The notes: generated by a model not told the origin, from the letters alone. Positions 52,565 to 61,814 are shown, counted from the first letter of the stretch. The stretch: DNA of 64,000 nucleotides from JAWPMT01 sp965229785 (GCA_965229785.1 CBDDJS010000001.1:7378001-7442000), one strand, 5' to 3'. Numbers and translations: made by a program.

Positions 52565-53262
52565 AGATTCGATGCATTATTGTGGAAGACCAGCAACCTG
52601 CACAAAAAATACTGCAGCGATTCATTGGAGAAATAGAAAAACTCGAGCTTGTGGGCATCTTTTTCAATGCGATCGAAGCACTGGAATTCGTGAAAGCCAA
52701 CCAGGTGGATTTAATGTTTTTGGATGTACATATGCCCAAATTGTCTGGTGTTGATTTTCTCAAAATTCTACCCAATCCTCCCAGGGTGATTTTTACTACC
52801 GCTTTTGCGGATTATGCACTGACCAGTTATGAACTCAATGTGGTTGACTACCTACTAAAGCCATTTGATTTTCCGAGGTTTTATCAGGCAGTGAGCAAAG
52901 TTCAGGATCAGATCCAGCAAAACGAACCGTCACCGAACCCACCGGAAGCGCCTCAGCCAAATTATTATTTTGCGAAGCTTGATCGGGAGCTGGTGAAAGT
53001 GAATTTTGATGAGATTTTATTCATTCAGGCAGCGGGAGATTTTGTCCATTTGTATTTGAGAGACACGAAACTCTTCTTATCAGAAAACCTTAAGTTTTGG
53101 GAAGAACTGCTGCCTCAATTACACTTCTCAAAAGTTCATAAATCTTACGTGGTGCAACTCGACAAAATAGATAAGGTGGTCGGCAATACCATTTGGATAA
53201 ATGAACACCGAATTCCGATAGGAAGAGCACATCGGAAGGAATTCTTCGCAAGGATCACGTAG
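52561..53262 (+). CDS. LytTR-family response regulator
   Basis: The 233-residue protein has a receiver domain (acidic pair Glu9-Asp10, phosphoacceptor Asp55 in MFLDVHMP, LLKPF lysine) and a Pro-rich linker (SPNPPEAPQP). The C-terminal LytTR DNA-binding domain begins near YYFAKLDRELVKVNFDEILFI and has FSKVHKSYVVQLDKI. It pairs with the kinase encoded immediately upstream. Targets unknown. Confidence 0.93.
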   Translation: MKIRCIIVEDQQPAQKILQRFIGEIEKLELVGIFFNAIEALEFVKANQVDLMFLDVHMPKLSGVDFLKILPNPPRVIFTTAFADYALTSYELNVVDYLLKPFDFPRFYQAVSKVQDQIQQNEPSPNPPEAPQPNYYFAKLDRELVKVNFDEILFIQAAGDFVHLYLRDTKLFLSENLKFWEELLPQLHFSKVHKSYVVQLDKIDKVVGNTIWINEHRIPIGRAHRKEFFARIT

Positions 53263-53270
53263 CAATCTTA

Positions 53271-53825
53271 CTACTTCATACGTTTTGGATTCTCTGATAG
53301 AAACGCTCCCCAGCTTTTGAAGGACTTTTGGACTTTACCACCTTGGAAATGATGACATATCGCAACGGCCAATGCATCAGTCGCATCCAGGAGTTTCGGT
53401 TGTTCTTTAAATTTCAACAGGTTTTGGAGCATGGCCGCCACTTGTTCTTTAGAAGCGTTACCATTGCCGGTGACCGATTGCTTTACTTTTTTAGGTGCGT
53501 ATTCATTGATAGGGATTTCACGAGAAAGGGCAGCAGCCATGGCTACGCCCTGAGCCCGGCCTAATTTGAGCATGGACTGAATGTTTTTACCGTAAAATGG
53601 GGCTTCCAGCGCCACTTCATCCGGATGATAATCGTCGATGAGACTAACAACCCGGTCGAAAATCTTCTTCAGTTTCAATTCATGTCCGGTATACTTGCTC
53701 AGATGGATCACGCCAAATTGAACAAGGGAAAGTTGGGAACCTTTGACGAGGATGAGCCCATAACCCATTACATTCGTGCCCGGATCCAGTCCGAGAATTA
53801 CTTTATCTTTTGCTGATGCACTCAC
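53271..53825 (-). CDS. ruvC: Crossover junction endodeoxyribonuclease RuvC
   Basis: The 184-residue protein has the RuvC active site: Asp14 in GLDPGT, Glu74 in LEAPFYG, and Asp147/Asp150 in LLDATDALAVAICHH. The TGNGNASKEQV DNA-contact segment is also present. It resolves Holliday junctions with RuvAB. The start is GTG at 53823-53825, so its 5' end overlaps the divergent flippase-like gene by 10 bp. Confidence 0.95.
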   Translation of the reverse strand: MSASAKDKVILGLDPGTNVMGYGLILVKGSQLSLVQFGVIHLSKYTGHELKLKKIFDRVVSLIDDYHPDEVALEAPFYGKNIQSMLKLGRAQGVAMAAALSREIPINEYAPKKVKQSVTGNGNASKEQVAAMLQNLLKFKEQPKLLDATDALAVAICHHFQGGKVQKSFKSWGAFLSENPKRMK

Positions 53826-54697
53826 CGCTACAAATAAACGACTTTCGATGGAAAGAACCGGGACTTTGGCTGCTCAAAGTGATGGTATTGGTATGCTGTG
53901 TTTTCTACATCAGTCAGGCGTTGGGTAGCCGCTCTTTTGATGGCTTTGACTGGCAAACATTGAATACTGGGAGGTTATGGCTGCTTTGTGCGTTGGTATT
54001 AATGCTCGTACCGCTCAATTGGTATCTGGAGGTGGTGAAATGGCGGTTGTGCGTGTTACCATTGACAAAGATCACTTCCAAACAAGCCTTGTGGTCGGTA
54101 CTACGCGGATTGTCTCTCAATTGGGTGATCCCTTTCACGCTGGGAGATTTTATAGGCAGAAGCCTCAACTTGCCGAAAACAAAAGGTACAATCCGTGCAA
54201 ATCTTGTTAATCGCTTTGCTTCACTTTGGGCCACTTTGTTCATGTTTAGTATCGGGAGTGTATTTTATTGGCCGGATCATACACTCCTTACCGGGCTTGG
54301 GGTATTAATGGCACTCGTGATTTTGGTGACAGCCATCGTGTGGGATGATACTTACAGTTTAGTCGTCAAATTGAAGATCCTGCTAACTTCAAGCCTACGA
54401 TATCTGGTTTTTAGCCTGCAATTCGGATGGCTACTTTTTCATTTTTGCCCGGAAATTCCCATCGGATCACTCATGGCGGGTATACCCGTGGTGTTCCTGA
54501 TCCGTACACTGGCCCCGTCGTTGTTAGGTGCTCTAGGGGTTAGGGAAGCGGCGGTCATATGGACATTTACTGCATATGCTACAGAACCTGCGAACTTATT
54601 GGTAGCGAGCCTGTTTCTTTGGTTATTCAACCTGGTATTGCCATCGATGGTAGGTTTGGTCCCGGTTCTGGCTTATCGATTTAAACTTAGTGCATGA
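53816..54697 (+). CDS. Lysylphosphatidylglycerol synthase TM region-like (UPF0104) membrane protein
   Basis: The 293-residue polytopic protein (ATG 53816) has about seven to eight transmembrane helices. Its family motifs are GRLWLLCALVLMLVPLNWYLEVVKWRL near the N-terminus, FTLGDFIGRSLNLP (about 115-128), and LGALGVREAAVIW in the second half. The family includes putative glycolipid flippases and the membrane half of MprF; no synthase domain is present. It overlaps the glycosyltransferase gene by ATGA, suggesting a shared envelope-lipid pathway. Confidence 0.78.
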   Translation: MHSPLQINDFRWKEPGLWLLKVMVLVCCVFYISQALGSRSFDGFDWQTLNTGRLWLLCALVLMLVPLNWYLEVVKWRLCVLPLTKITSKQALWSVLRGLSLNWVIPFTLGDFIGRSLNLPKTKGTIRANLVNRFASLWATLFMFSIGSVFYWPDHTLLTGLGVLMALVILVTAIVWDDTYSLVVKLKILLTSSLRYLVFSLQFGWLLFHFCPEIPIGSLMAGIPVVFLIRTLAPSLLGALGVREAAVIWTFTAYATEPANLLVASLFLWLFNLVLPSMVGLVPVLAYRFKLSA

Positions 54698-55800
54698 TCA
54701 TCCTTAGCATCATAGCAGCAATCCACATAATAATCATGTGTTGGCTCAGGCTTACCTGGAATCGGATTCCTACTTTTTCTGCTAAAGACAAGGCTGAAGT
54801 AAGTATATCGGTGATCATTCCCGTTCGAAATGAAGCTTCCAATATAGCCTTATTGTTAGAGGATCTGAAGCAACAAAATTATCCTGAGGAACATTATGAA
54901 GTGATTGTGGTAAACGATCACTCCATAGATGGGACAGATCAAACTGTGGAAATGGCCATTGCAAAACTTGGTAGTCGGTTTAGACAGGTTCATTTGTCCG
55001 ATGAAAAAGGGAAGAAAGCCGCTGCCACCATAGGTGTTGAAGCAGCCACCGGAACGTATATTTTGTGCACAGATGGTGATTGCCGAGTACCTTCTTCCTG
55101 GATAGCCACTTATGCCGCTTTTATCGAACAGCGATCACCGTATATGGTGTCAGGGCCGGTGCGAATGATTGGGGATCGATTTTTTGATAAGGTGCAAGCC
55201 ATGGACTTTTCCTCACTTCAGGCATTTGGCGCCACTTCATTGGAGCAGGGAATGGCTTCTTCCTGCAATGGTGCTAATATGGCTTACAGCAAAGAAGCTT
55301 TTTTGAAAGTGGATGGATACAAAGGCAATGAAAACCTTGCGTCCGGAGACGATGAATTTTTGTTGCAAAAGATCTTTGCAAAATTCCCCGATAAAGTGTT
55401 TTTCATGAAAGCGCAGGCTGCTGTTGTGGAAACCATACCCAAGAGTAATCTGAAAGGGTTTATTCAACAACGAGTACGGTGGGCTAGCAAATGGCGATTT
55501 TATAATGACTTCTGGATGCGGCTAAGCTGGGTGTTTACATATGTAGACTTCATGTCTGTGTTATTTATTGCCGTCGCAATGGCATTGGGGTACATCCCGT
55601 GGCTTGCAGGATGCGCGATCATCATGGTCCGCTGGATGGCAGAAATTTGGTATCTGAAAGGACCCGTTAAATTCCTTGGAATCCATGGAACCGTATTTCA
55701 TCTCTTCACCGTGAGCTTTATTTACCCCTTCTATGTGCTGTTCTTGGGTTTTGCGTCTATTTTTGGTGCCTACTCTTGGAAAGGGAGGAGGTATGGGTGA
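54694..55800 (+). CDS. Family 2 glycosyltransferase, membrane-anchored
   Basis: The 368-residue protein has an N-terminal transmembrane helix and a GT-A domain: SVIIPVRNEASNI, VVNDHSIDGT, the DxD-like TDGDCRVP, SGDDEFLL and the processive-type QQRVRWASKW. Three C-terminal membrane helices follow. It transfers a sugar to a lipid or polymer at the membrane. Coupled by ATGA to the flippase-like gene, and it overlaps the next ORF by 4 bp. Confidence 0.9.
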   Translation: MIILSIIAAIHIIIMCWLRLTWNRIPTFSAKDKAEVSISVIIPVRNEASNIALLLEDLKQQNYPEEHYEVIVVNDHSIDGTDQTVEMAIAKLGSRFRQVHLSDEKGKKAAATIGVEAATGTYILCTDGDCRVPSSWIATYAAFIEQRSPYMVSGPVRMIGDRFFDKVQAMDFSSLQAFGATSLEQGMASSCNGANMAYSKEAFLKVDGYKGNENLASGDDEFLLQKIFAKFPDKVFFMKAQAAVVETIPKSNLKGFIQQRVRWASKWRFYNDFWMRLSWVFTYVDFMSVLFIAVAMALGYIPWLAGCAIIMVRWMAEIWYLKGPVKFLGIHGTVFHLFTVSFIYPFYVLFLGFASIFGAYSWKGRRYG

Positions 55801-56048
55801 CTGAATTGGAATTTGATGTGCTGGACGAATTGTATTTTGTGCTGTCCTACCAGCAACTTGTAGCAGCTTGCGAACTCAGCGAGCAAGAGTTAGTAAATAC
55901 GCTGGCATCCCTCTACGAAAAAGGCTGGGTGAAGGTACTTCAGACAGTAGACGATGAAGCACCGGAGCCGCTGGAACTGCATTCAAAGTTTCATACCTAT
56001 TATTATTTAGCTACCAAAAAAGGTTTACACGCCCATAATTTGGGGTAA
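55797..56048 (+). CDS. Small winged-helix-like protein of unknown function
   Basis: GTG 55797 overlaps the glycosyltransferase stop (GTGA) and gives 83 residues. An exceptionally strong ribosome site, GGGAGGAGG, lies 6 bp before it, which is rare in this window. A TTG at 55776 in the same frame is upstream of that site and less likely. The sequence FDVLDELYFVLSYQQLVAACELSEQELVNTLASLYEKGWVKVL looks like a helix-turn-helix/wing pattern, with an acidic tail. It may be a regulator or adaptor of the PP2C phosphatase 4 bp downstream; this is positional inference. Confidence 0.7.
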   Translation: MTELEFDVLDELYFVLSYQQLVAACELSEQELVNTLASLYEKGWVKVLQTVDDEAPEPLELHSKFHTYYYLATKKGLHAHNLG

Positions 56049-56052
56049 AAGC

Positions 56053-57243
56053 ATGGCTGGACAAATCGGCGATATCAAAGATCTGGAACTCAGAGCACTA
56101 CTGGAGGTAACTCAGGCCATTAACAATAATCTGGCAGAGAAAGACCTCTATCGTATCTACAGGTTCACCTTATTGGCCGATCTGAAGGTGAACAAGCTGG
56201 CCATGTACGTGCAGGGCGATGAAGGTTGGGCATGTGAAGTGCACTATGGTACCAGTACCGATTGGGATTGTGAACTTTTGCCCAATGATTACCTGGAGCA
56301 ACAAGAGAAGATCGTGCAAACGGAAGGCCCTTTTTCGGAATTCACGCATGTCTTTCCGGTTTTGCATAAAAACAGGTTATTGGCCATAGTGTTTACAGGA
56401 GGCCTGGGACAGATCGCCGATACGACCTTTTTGAGAGCACTGACCAATATCCTGATCGTTGCGATTGAGAATAAGAAGCTGGCGAGAAAGCAATTGGAAC
56501 AGGAGGCTTATCGCAAAGAGCTTGAAATTGCCAAGAAGGTCCAGAATTTCCTTTTCCCCAAAAAACTACCGGAATCCACACGACTGAAAATAGATGCCGT
56601 TTACCTGCCACATCAGGATGTCGGTGGCGATTACTATGATTATATCGCATTGGATGAAAACAAGTTCATCGTCTGTATTGCGGATGTATCCGGAAAAGGA
56701 GTTCCTGCGGCATTATTAATGTCGAATTTTCAGGCATCTCTCCGTACGCTAGTCAGAAAGACACACGACCTGGAAGAGATCATCAATGAACTGAATCATG
56801 CCACCTATGCCAGCAGCAACGGGGAAAACTTCATTACGTTTTTCCTGGGTATGTACGATTACTCCGATAGTTCCTTCAATTATGTCAATTGCGGACATAA
56901 TCCATCACTGATCTTGTACAATGGCAGTACCCAGGTGCTTGAAGAAGGCACTACCGTATTGGGCATGTTCGATCCTTTGCCATTCCTCGAAACACGGCGG
57001 ATTGAGAACATTAACGAATTTCTGTTTTTCGGATATACCGATGGCCTGACAGAAACCTTCAATTTAGAGGAGGAACAATTTGGCTTTGAGCGTCTGGAGG
57101 AATTGTTGATTGAACATCAAACAGAGAACCTCAATATGCTACATCAATTTCTGCTGAAGGCCCTGGATGACTTTCGTGACGAAGTGCCATATCATGATGA
57201 TATTACCATGATCTCTTGTCAGGTGAACAATACGAAGGCGTAA
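56053..57243 (+). CDS. GAF-like/PP2C (SpoIIE-type) serine phosphatase
   Basis: The 396-residue protein has an N-terminal sensory region (about 1-145, GAF-like) and a short coiled linker (LEQEAYRKELEIAKKVQNFLFP). The SpoIIE/RsbU phosphatase domain follows, with metal-binding acids in DVGGDYYDY (about 194-202), ADVSGKGVPAALLM and DDITMI. Such enzymes dephosphorylate anti-sigma antagonists or other partners. No STAS or RsbW partner is next to it. Confidence 0.88.
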   Translation: MAGQIGDIKDLELRALLEVTQAINNNLAEKDLYRIYRFTLLADLKVNKLAMYVQGDEGWACEVHYGTSTDWDCELLPNDYLEQQEKIVQTEGPFSEFTHVFPVLHKNRLLAIVFTGGLGQIADTTFLRALTNILIVAIENKKLARKQLEQEAYRKELEIAKKVQNFLFPKKLPESTRLKIDAVYLPHQDVGGDYYDYIALDENKFIVCIADVSGKGVPAALLMSNFQASLRTLVRKTHDLEEIINELNHATYASSNGENFITFFLGMYDYSDSSFNYVNCGHNPSLILYNGSTQVLEEGTTVLGMFDPLPFLETRRIENINEFLFFGYTDGLTETFNLEEEQFGFERLEELLIEHQTENLNMLHQFLLKALDDFRDEVPYHDDITMISCQVNNTKA

Positions 57244-57262
57244 GGCATTAATACCCTATGCG

Positions 57263-57910
57263 ATGAGAACCTATCCTTTTCGCACACCTTATTTATTTAC
57301 CCGCTTATTTTCAAGCCTAATTTGGAACGTAACTTCAACAGAGGAAAAGGTACTATACCTCACCTTTGATGATGGCCCCGACCCGGAAGTGACTCCTTAC
57401 GTATTGGACTTACTCGCGCAATATGATGCCAGAGCAACCTTTTTTGTCGTTGGCGAGAATGCCTTGAAATATCCGGAAGTGTTGAAGCTTACGCAGGCAA
57501 AGGGACATACCATCGGAAATCACACACAACATCACTTATCAGGGTGGCGTACAGGAGGTAAGCATTATCAGCATGATATCGCAGCCTGCGAGATGACAAT
57601 AGCTCAGACGTTGGAAGGAGTGCATTCACATTTATTTCGACCTCCATACGGACGAATCACACCCGCACAAATCCGGTCCCTGAAAAAAGAATACAGCATC
57701 ATTATGTGGAGCTTGCTGTCTGGAGATTTTGACAAAACCCTGAATTTGGAGGCTTCTAAACATGCATTGAGTAAATCCCGGCCTGGCGAAGTGATCGTTT
57801 TTCACGATAGTCAAAAAAGCCTACCCAATTTGAAACAATTACTGCCTTGGTTTTTGGAGTGCTTTCATCGCAAAGGATATAAGTTTGCGGCTTTATCACC
57901 CCAAAAATGA
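57263..57910 (+). CDS. Polysaccharide deacetylase (NodB homology)
   Basis: The 215-residue protein has the CE4 motifs: TFDDGPD (metal and base Asp), NHTQHH (His pair), RPPYGRI, and VIFHDS near the end. It hydrolyses N-acetyl groups from peptidoglycan or exopolysaccharide sugars. No clear signal peptide is present (start MRTYPFRTPYLFTRLF). It overlaps tatD-like gene by ATGA. Confidence 0.9.
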   Translation: MRTYPFRTPYLFTRLFSSLIWNVTSTEEKVLYLTFDDGPDPEVTPYVLDLLAQYDARATFFVVGENALKYPEVLKLTQAKGHTIGNHTQHHLSGWRTGGKHYQHDIAACEMTIAQTLEGVHSHLFRPPYGRITPAQIRSLKKEYSIIMWSLLSGDFDKTLNLEASKHALSKSRPGEVIVFHDSQKSLPNLKQLLPWFLECFHRKGYKFAALSPQK

Positions 57911-58680
57911 TTGATACCCACGCTCATATATATTTAGAGCAGTTCAAAGAAGACCTGCCCGAGGCGATGGACAGGATGCGTAGCAGTGGAGTTGAGCGTG
58001 TACTCATGCCCAATATTGACAGCACTTCTATAGATGATATGTTAGGAGTGGAGCAGCAATACCCAGATACTTGTATCAGCATGATGGGTTTGCACCCATG
58101 CTCGGTCAATGCTGATTTTCAGAAAGAGCTTTATCTCGTGGAGGAATGGCTTTCCAAACGTGATTTCCTGGCGGTAGGAGAGATCGGAACAGATCTATAC
58201 TGGGATAAGACGTTTTATCCACAACAAATCGAGGCGTTCAATATTCAGTGCGAATTGGCACTGAAGCATGACTTGCCCATTGTGATCCATTGCCGGGAAT
58301 CGATTGATGAGACCATTGCTCTGACCCGACCCTTTAGTAAAAAAGGTCTCAAAGGGGTGTTTCATTGCTTCACAGGTGATCTGGATCAAGCCAACCAGAT
58401 TACTTCTCTTGGCTTTAAATTGGGAATCGGAGGTGTAGCCACGTTCAAAAACGGAGGAATGGATAAAGTGCTTCCTCATGTGGATATTTCTCACTTGGTT
58501 CTGGAGACCGATAGTCCCTATTTGGCCCCGGTACCTCACAGAGGTAAAAGGAATGAACCCGCTTATGTTCGACTGGTGGCAGAACGACTGGTTACGCTGA
58601 CCGGGCTTTCTTACCAGGAAGTAGTGCAGCGAACTACCGATAATGCTACTGAGTTATTCAAATTACCAACCCCTGCCTGA
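57907..58680 (+). CDS. TatD family hydrolase (metal-dependent DNase)
   Basis: The 257-residue TIM-barrel metalloenzyme carries DTHAHIY (His5, His7), GEIGTDLYW (Glu), VIHCRES (His), FHCFTGDL (His) and LETDSPYLAPVPHRGKRNEP (Asp). The family shows 3'-5' exonuclease or D-aminoacyl-tRNA-deacylase-like activities. It is coupled by ATGA to the deacetylase gene, and the asparaginase gene begins 3 bp later. Confidence 0.93.
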   Translation: MIDTHAHIYLEQFKEDLPEAMDRMRSSGVERVLMPNIDSTSIDDMLGVEQQYPDTCISMMGLHPCSVNADFQKELYLVEEWLSKRDFLAVGEIGTDLYWDKTFYPQQIEAFNIQCELALKHDLPIVIHCRESIDETIALTRPFSKKGLKGVFHCFTGDLDQANQITSLGFKLGIGGVATFKNGGMDKVLPHVDISHLVLETDSPYLAPVPHRGKRNEPAYVRLVAERLVTLTGLSYQEVVQRTTDNATELFKLPTPA

Positions 58681-58683
58681 CCA

Positions 58684-59751
58684 ATGGATTTTACCATACA
58701 AAATACGAGGACTTCAAGGAAAGCCTCAGATGTTTCCATATTGATCGTATACACAGGGGGTACCATCGGGATGGTTTATGATGAGGAAGGATCACTCCGG
58801 CCCTTTGATATTGGTCATGTATTGGAGAAGATCCCCGAATTACGGGAGCTGGATCTTCAGATAACAGTGGTTTCTTTTCCGGAGCCGATCGATTCGTCTA
58901 ACATCAATGAGGATGACTGGAAAAATCTTGGGCAGATCATTTACGAGAACTACGATCGTTATGATGGATTTGTCGTATTACACGGTACCGATACCATGGC
59001 TTATTCAGCTTCGGCCATAAGCTACATGTTTGATGGACTTAAAAAGCCAATTATTTTTACTGGAGCGCAGATCCCCATTGGTCAACTGCGATCGGACGCT
59101 CGGGAAAACATGATCACGGCCCTTCAAATTGCATCTGCAAAGGAAAATGGCCAACCGTTGATCAAAGAAGTGGCCATCTATTTCAATTTTGTTTTACTAA
59201 GAGGAAACCGGGCTCAGAAGGTAAGATCGAGTACGTTTGCGGCCTTTCAATCTGAGAACTATCCCAAACTCGCGAATTCCGGAATATTCATTGAATACTT
59301 CCCCTCTAACATCCTGAAACCCGAGGAAAAAGCCGAGCTGAAATTCTATCCCTATTTTGATCCTAACGTGGTGATATTGAAGATTTTTCCGGGAATTACG
59401 GCGAGAGCAATGAAACATGCACTGGCCATGCCGGATCTGAAGGGCGTAATTCTGGAAACGTTTGGATCAGGGAATACGCCAAATGAGGACTGGTTTCTGA
59501 AATTGATCAGGGATACGATTGACAAAGGAGTGGTGGTTTATAATGTGAGCCAGTGCAGTGGAGGCGAGGTGATACAAGGGCGATATGCCACTAGTAAAAA
59601 ATTAGAAGAAATTGGTGTTGTAGGTGGAGGAGACATTACTTCAGAGGCGGCGGTGACCAAGCTGATGTTTTTGTTGGGCAAAGAGTCTGACCATGATCAG
59701 ATCAAGCAGTTGCTACAACGCCCACTTCGTGGAGAAATGGACCTTCAATAA
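58684..59751 (+). CDS. ansA: Type I L-asparaginase
   Basis: The 355-residue protein has TGGTIGM (catalytic Thr near residue 27) and the second active-site motif VLHGTDTMAYSASA, plus RSDARENM. It has no signal peptide, so it is the cytoplasmic type I enzyme converting asparagine to aspartate and ammonia. Last gene of the operon starting at 53816. Confidence 0.92.
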   Translation: MDFTIQNTRTSRKASDVSILIVYTGGTIGMVYDEEGSLRPFDIGHVLEKIPELRELDLQITVVSFPEPIDSSNINEDDWKNLGQIIYENYDRYDGFVVLHGTDTMAYSASAISYMFDGLKKPIIFTGAQIPIGQLRSDARENMITALQIASAKENGQPLIKEVAIYFNFVLLRGNRAQKVRSSTFAAFQSENYPKLANSGIFIEYFPSNILKPEEKAELKFYPYFDPNVVILKIFPGITARAMKHALAMPDLKGVILETFGSGNTPNEDWFLKLIRDTIDKGVVVYNVSQCSGGEVIQGRYATSKKLEEIGVVGGGDITSEAAVTKLMFLLGKESDHDQIKQLLQRPLRGEMDLQ

Positions 59752-59772
59752 GCGCCTAAAATAATTTCAAAA

Positions 59773-59804
59773 TTTGCATAAACTCATTTTTCTTGATTTA
59801 TTTG
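59773..59804 (+). promoter_or_regulatory. Promoter of tRNA-Ser
   Basis: TTTG (59773-59776), a 20-nt spacer and TTTATTTG (59797-59804) match the Bacteroidota pattern with one mismatch. It lies 35 bp before the tRNA 5' end. Confidence 0.55.
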
Positions 59805-59839
59805 TCGGAATTAGTGGTCGCATGTAGAGGCCTATATTT

Positions 59840-59927
59840 AGAGAGGTGGCCGAGTGGTTGAAGGCGCACGCCTGGAAAGTGTGTATACCCTAACCGGGTA
59901 TCGAGGGTTCGAATCCCTTCCTCTCTG
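59840..59927 (+). tRNA. tRNA-Ser (anticodon GGA)
   Basis: The 88-nt gene has acceptor stem AGAGAGG/CCTCTCT with discriminator G. The anticodon loop is CTGGAAA (anticodon GGA), the long variable arm is TATACCC-TAAC-CGGGTA, and the T-arm has GGTTCGAATCC. CCA is not encoded. Confidence 0.95.
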
Positions 59928-60007
59928 CAGGACTTGAATGTGTCAAGAATAATTTAGTTACACAATTACTTACGTTTAAAACTTAACCGAAGACTACCAA
60001 ACAGATT

Positions 60008-60832
60008 ATGAAAAAGTTAATGACTCTTTTGATGCTGACGGGTGTTTTGGCATTCAACATTTACGCGCAAGATGCCGATACTACAGCAGTTGCCAGCGAT
60101 TCCACGGATGTGGTGGCTGATACCGTAGCAGCAGAAGAACCAGTGGCAGAACCAGCTCCTGCCCAATTTGAAGAAGTAGAGGCAGTGGCAGAACCAGGGT
60201 TTCACCAAGTAGTAAAAGATCAGTTCATCGATGGAGGTCCCCAATTCATGGGTATCGTATTGATCTGTTTGATTCTAGGTCTGGCTATTTCTATTGAGCG
60301 TATCATCACGCTTAACTTAGCCACTACAAACGTTAAGAAATTGCTTGCCAGAGTGGAAGATGCATTGAACTCAGGAGGTATCGAGGCGGCCAAAGATGTT
60401 TGCCGAAATACAAGAGGGCCTGTTGCATCTATATTCATTCAGGGACTGATGAGAATGTCTGAAGGCATTGAGATGGTTGAAAAATCCATCATCGCTTACG
60501 GTTCTGTGGAAATGGGCCGATTAGAAAGAGGTATGGTTTGGATCTCCCTTTTCATCTCGCTCGCACCGATGCTTGGTTTCATGGGAACAGTAATTGGTAT
60601 GATCGACGCATTCGACGCGATTGCAGAAGCTGGAGACGTTTCTCCTACACTTGTGGCGAATGGTATTAAAGTAGCCCTATTAACAACTGTTGCGGGTCTG
60701 ATCGTTGCGGTTATCCTGCAGTTGTTCTACAACTACCTTATTTCTAAGATTGATTCGTTGGTAAACAGCATGGAAGACGCTTCTATCTCTTTGGTAGACG
60801 TTCTAGTGAAGCACAACTTGTCTGGTAAATAA
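60008..60832 (+). CDS. exbB: ExbB/TolQ/MotA-type proton channel protein
   Basis: The 274-residue protein begins with a signal-like segment and an acidic Ala/Glu/Pro-rich stretch (about 22-65). The MotA/TolQ/ExbB domain follows, with SLFISLAPMLGFMGTVIGMIDAF (about 180-202) and a last helix LTTVAGLIVAVILQLFYNYL. With ExbD it converts proton motive force for TonB-dependent uptake, or for gliding or type IX-related machinery. It heads a four-gene operon. Confidence 0.9.
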   Translation: MKKLMTLLMLTGVLAFNIYAQDADTTAVASDSTDVVADTVAAEEPVAEPAPAQFEEVEAVAEPGFHQVVKDQFIDGGPQFMGIVLICLILGLAISIERIITLNLATTNVKKLLARVEDALNSGGIEAAKDVCRNTRGPVASIFIQGLMRMSEGIEMVEKSIIAYGSVEMGRLERGMVWISLFISLAPMLGFMGTVIGMIDAFDAIAEAGDVSPTLVANGIKVALLTTVAGLIVAVILQLFYNYLISKIDSLVNSMEDASISLVDVLVKHNLSGK

Positions 60833-60851
60833 TTCTAAATCGTAGATTACT

Positions 60852-61157
60852 ATGGGAATTATAGACATTGGACTTATTTCAGGTTATATCCTGATTGGCT
60901 TATGCGCCGTAACGGCGATCATCATGCCCTTGATCCAGTCGCTTAGTGATCCGAAAGGATTGGCGAAATCCGGATTAGGCGTTGGTGCACTGGTAGTGGT
61001 TTTTCTGATTGCTTATGGATTGGCTGATCCCAATGCAGAAGGGGCATCAGAAAGTACTTCCAAAATTGTGGGAGCAGGTCTCATCACAATGTACATGGCA
61101 GTATTCATTGCTATCGCAGGTATTTTGTATACAGAAGTTTCTAAACTGATTAAATAA
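60852..61157 (+). CDS. Small three-helix membrane protein in the exb operon
   Basis: The 101-residue protein has three hydrophobic helices (about 8-28, 41-60 and 74-98), with a polar loop DPNAEGASESTSKI between the second and third. I do not recognise the family. Its position between exbB and exbD, 19 bp after one and overlapping the next by one base, suggests a fixed partner of the proton channel. Confidence 0.7.
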   Translation: MGIIDIGLISGYILIGLCAVTAIIMPLIQSLSDPKGLAKSGLGVGALVVVFLIAYGLADPNAEGASESTSKIVGAGLITMYMAVFIAIAGILYTEVSKLIK

Positions 61158-61792
61158 TGGCAAGAGGCGGAAGAAAACCACCTGAGGTAAGTTCCGGCTC
61201 CATGGCGGATATTGCATTCCTGCTGCTGATCTTCTTTTTGGTCACCACCACGATTGCAAATGACAAGGGTATTACGATGCTCTTGCCACCTCCACCGGAT
61301 CCAAATCAGGAGGATTTAGAAATTAAACTCCAGGAAAGAAACATCTTTGCTATACTGGCTAACTCTCAGGATCGGCTTTTGGTCGAAAATGAGCCTTACA
61401 CCGGTACCATGGATGAATTGAAGGAGGATGTGAAAATGTTCATTCTGAACTTTGGCGATCCTTCTGCTGAAGGAGTAGAAGTTTATAACAGTTTGCCATC
61501 TTCGCTGAAGGCATATGTTAATCAAAACGGTAAAAACCCGGACTCATCTGATGATCCGACATCCGGAAACGCTGTTGTCTCGTTTAAAGCTAACAGGGGT
61601 ACAACTTATGATTTGTACATCAACGTACTGGATGCGATCCAGGGAGCTTACAATGAGATCTATGCGGAACGTGCCGGAATTACCGTGGAAGAGTGGTTGA
61701 CCCTGGATCGAAGTGATGACATACAAAAAGACATGTATGACAGAGCAAGATTTGGTATGCCTAAGGCGATCTCTATTGCAGAGCCTGATTAA
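61157..61792 (+). CDS. exbD: ExbD/TolR-family protein
   Basis: The 211-residue protein has the ExbD N-terminus: a short basic start and VSSGSMADIAFLLLIFFLVTTTI, with the critical membrane Asp near residue 19. A periplasmic domain longer than that of enteric ExbD follows. It works with the ExbB-like channel. Confidence 0.9.
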   Translation: MARGGRKPPEVSSGSMADIAFLLLIFFLVTTTIANDKGITMLLPPPPDPNQEDLEIKLQERNIFAILANSQDRLLVENEPYTGTMDELKEDVKMFILNFGDPSAEGVEVYNSLPSSLKAYVNQNGKNPDSSDDPTSGNAVVSFKANRGTTYDLYINVLDAIQGAYNEIYAERAGITVEEWLTLDRSDDIQKDMYDRARFGMPKAISIAEPD

Positions 61793-61814
61793 TCATTTTT
61801 GATAAAAGAATATT

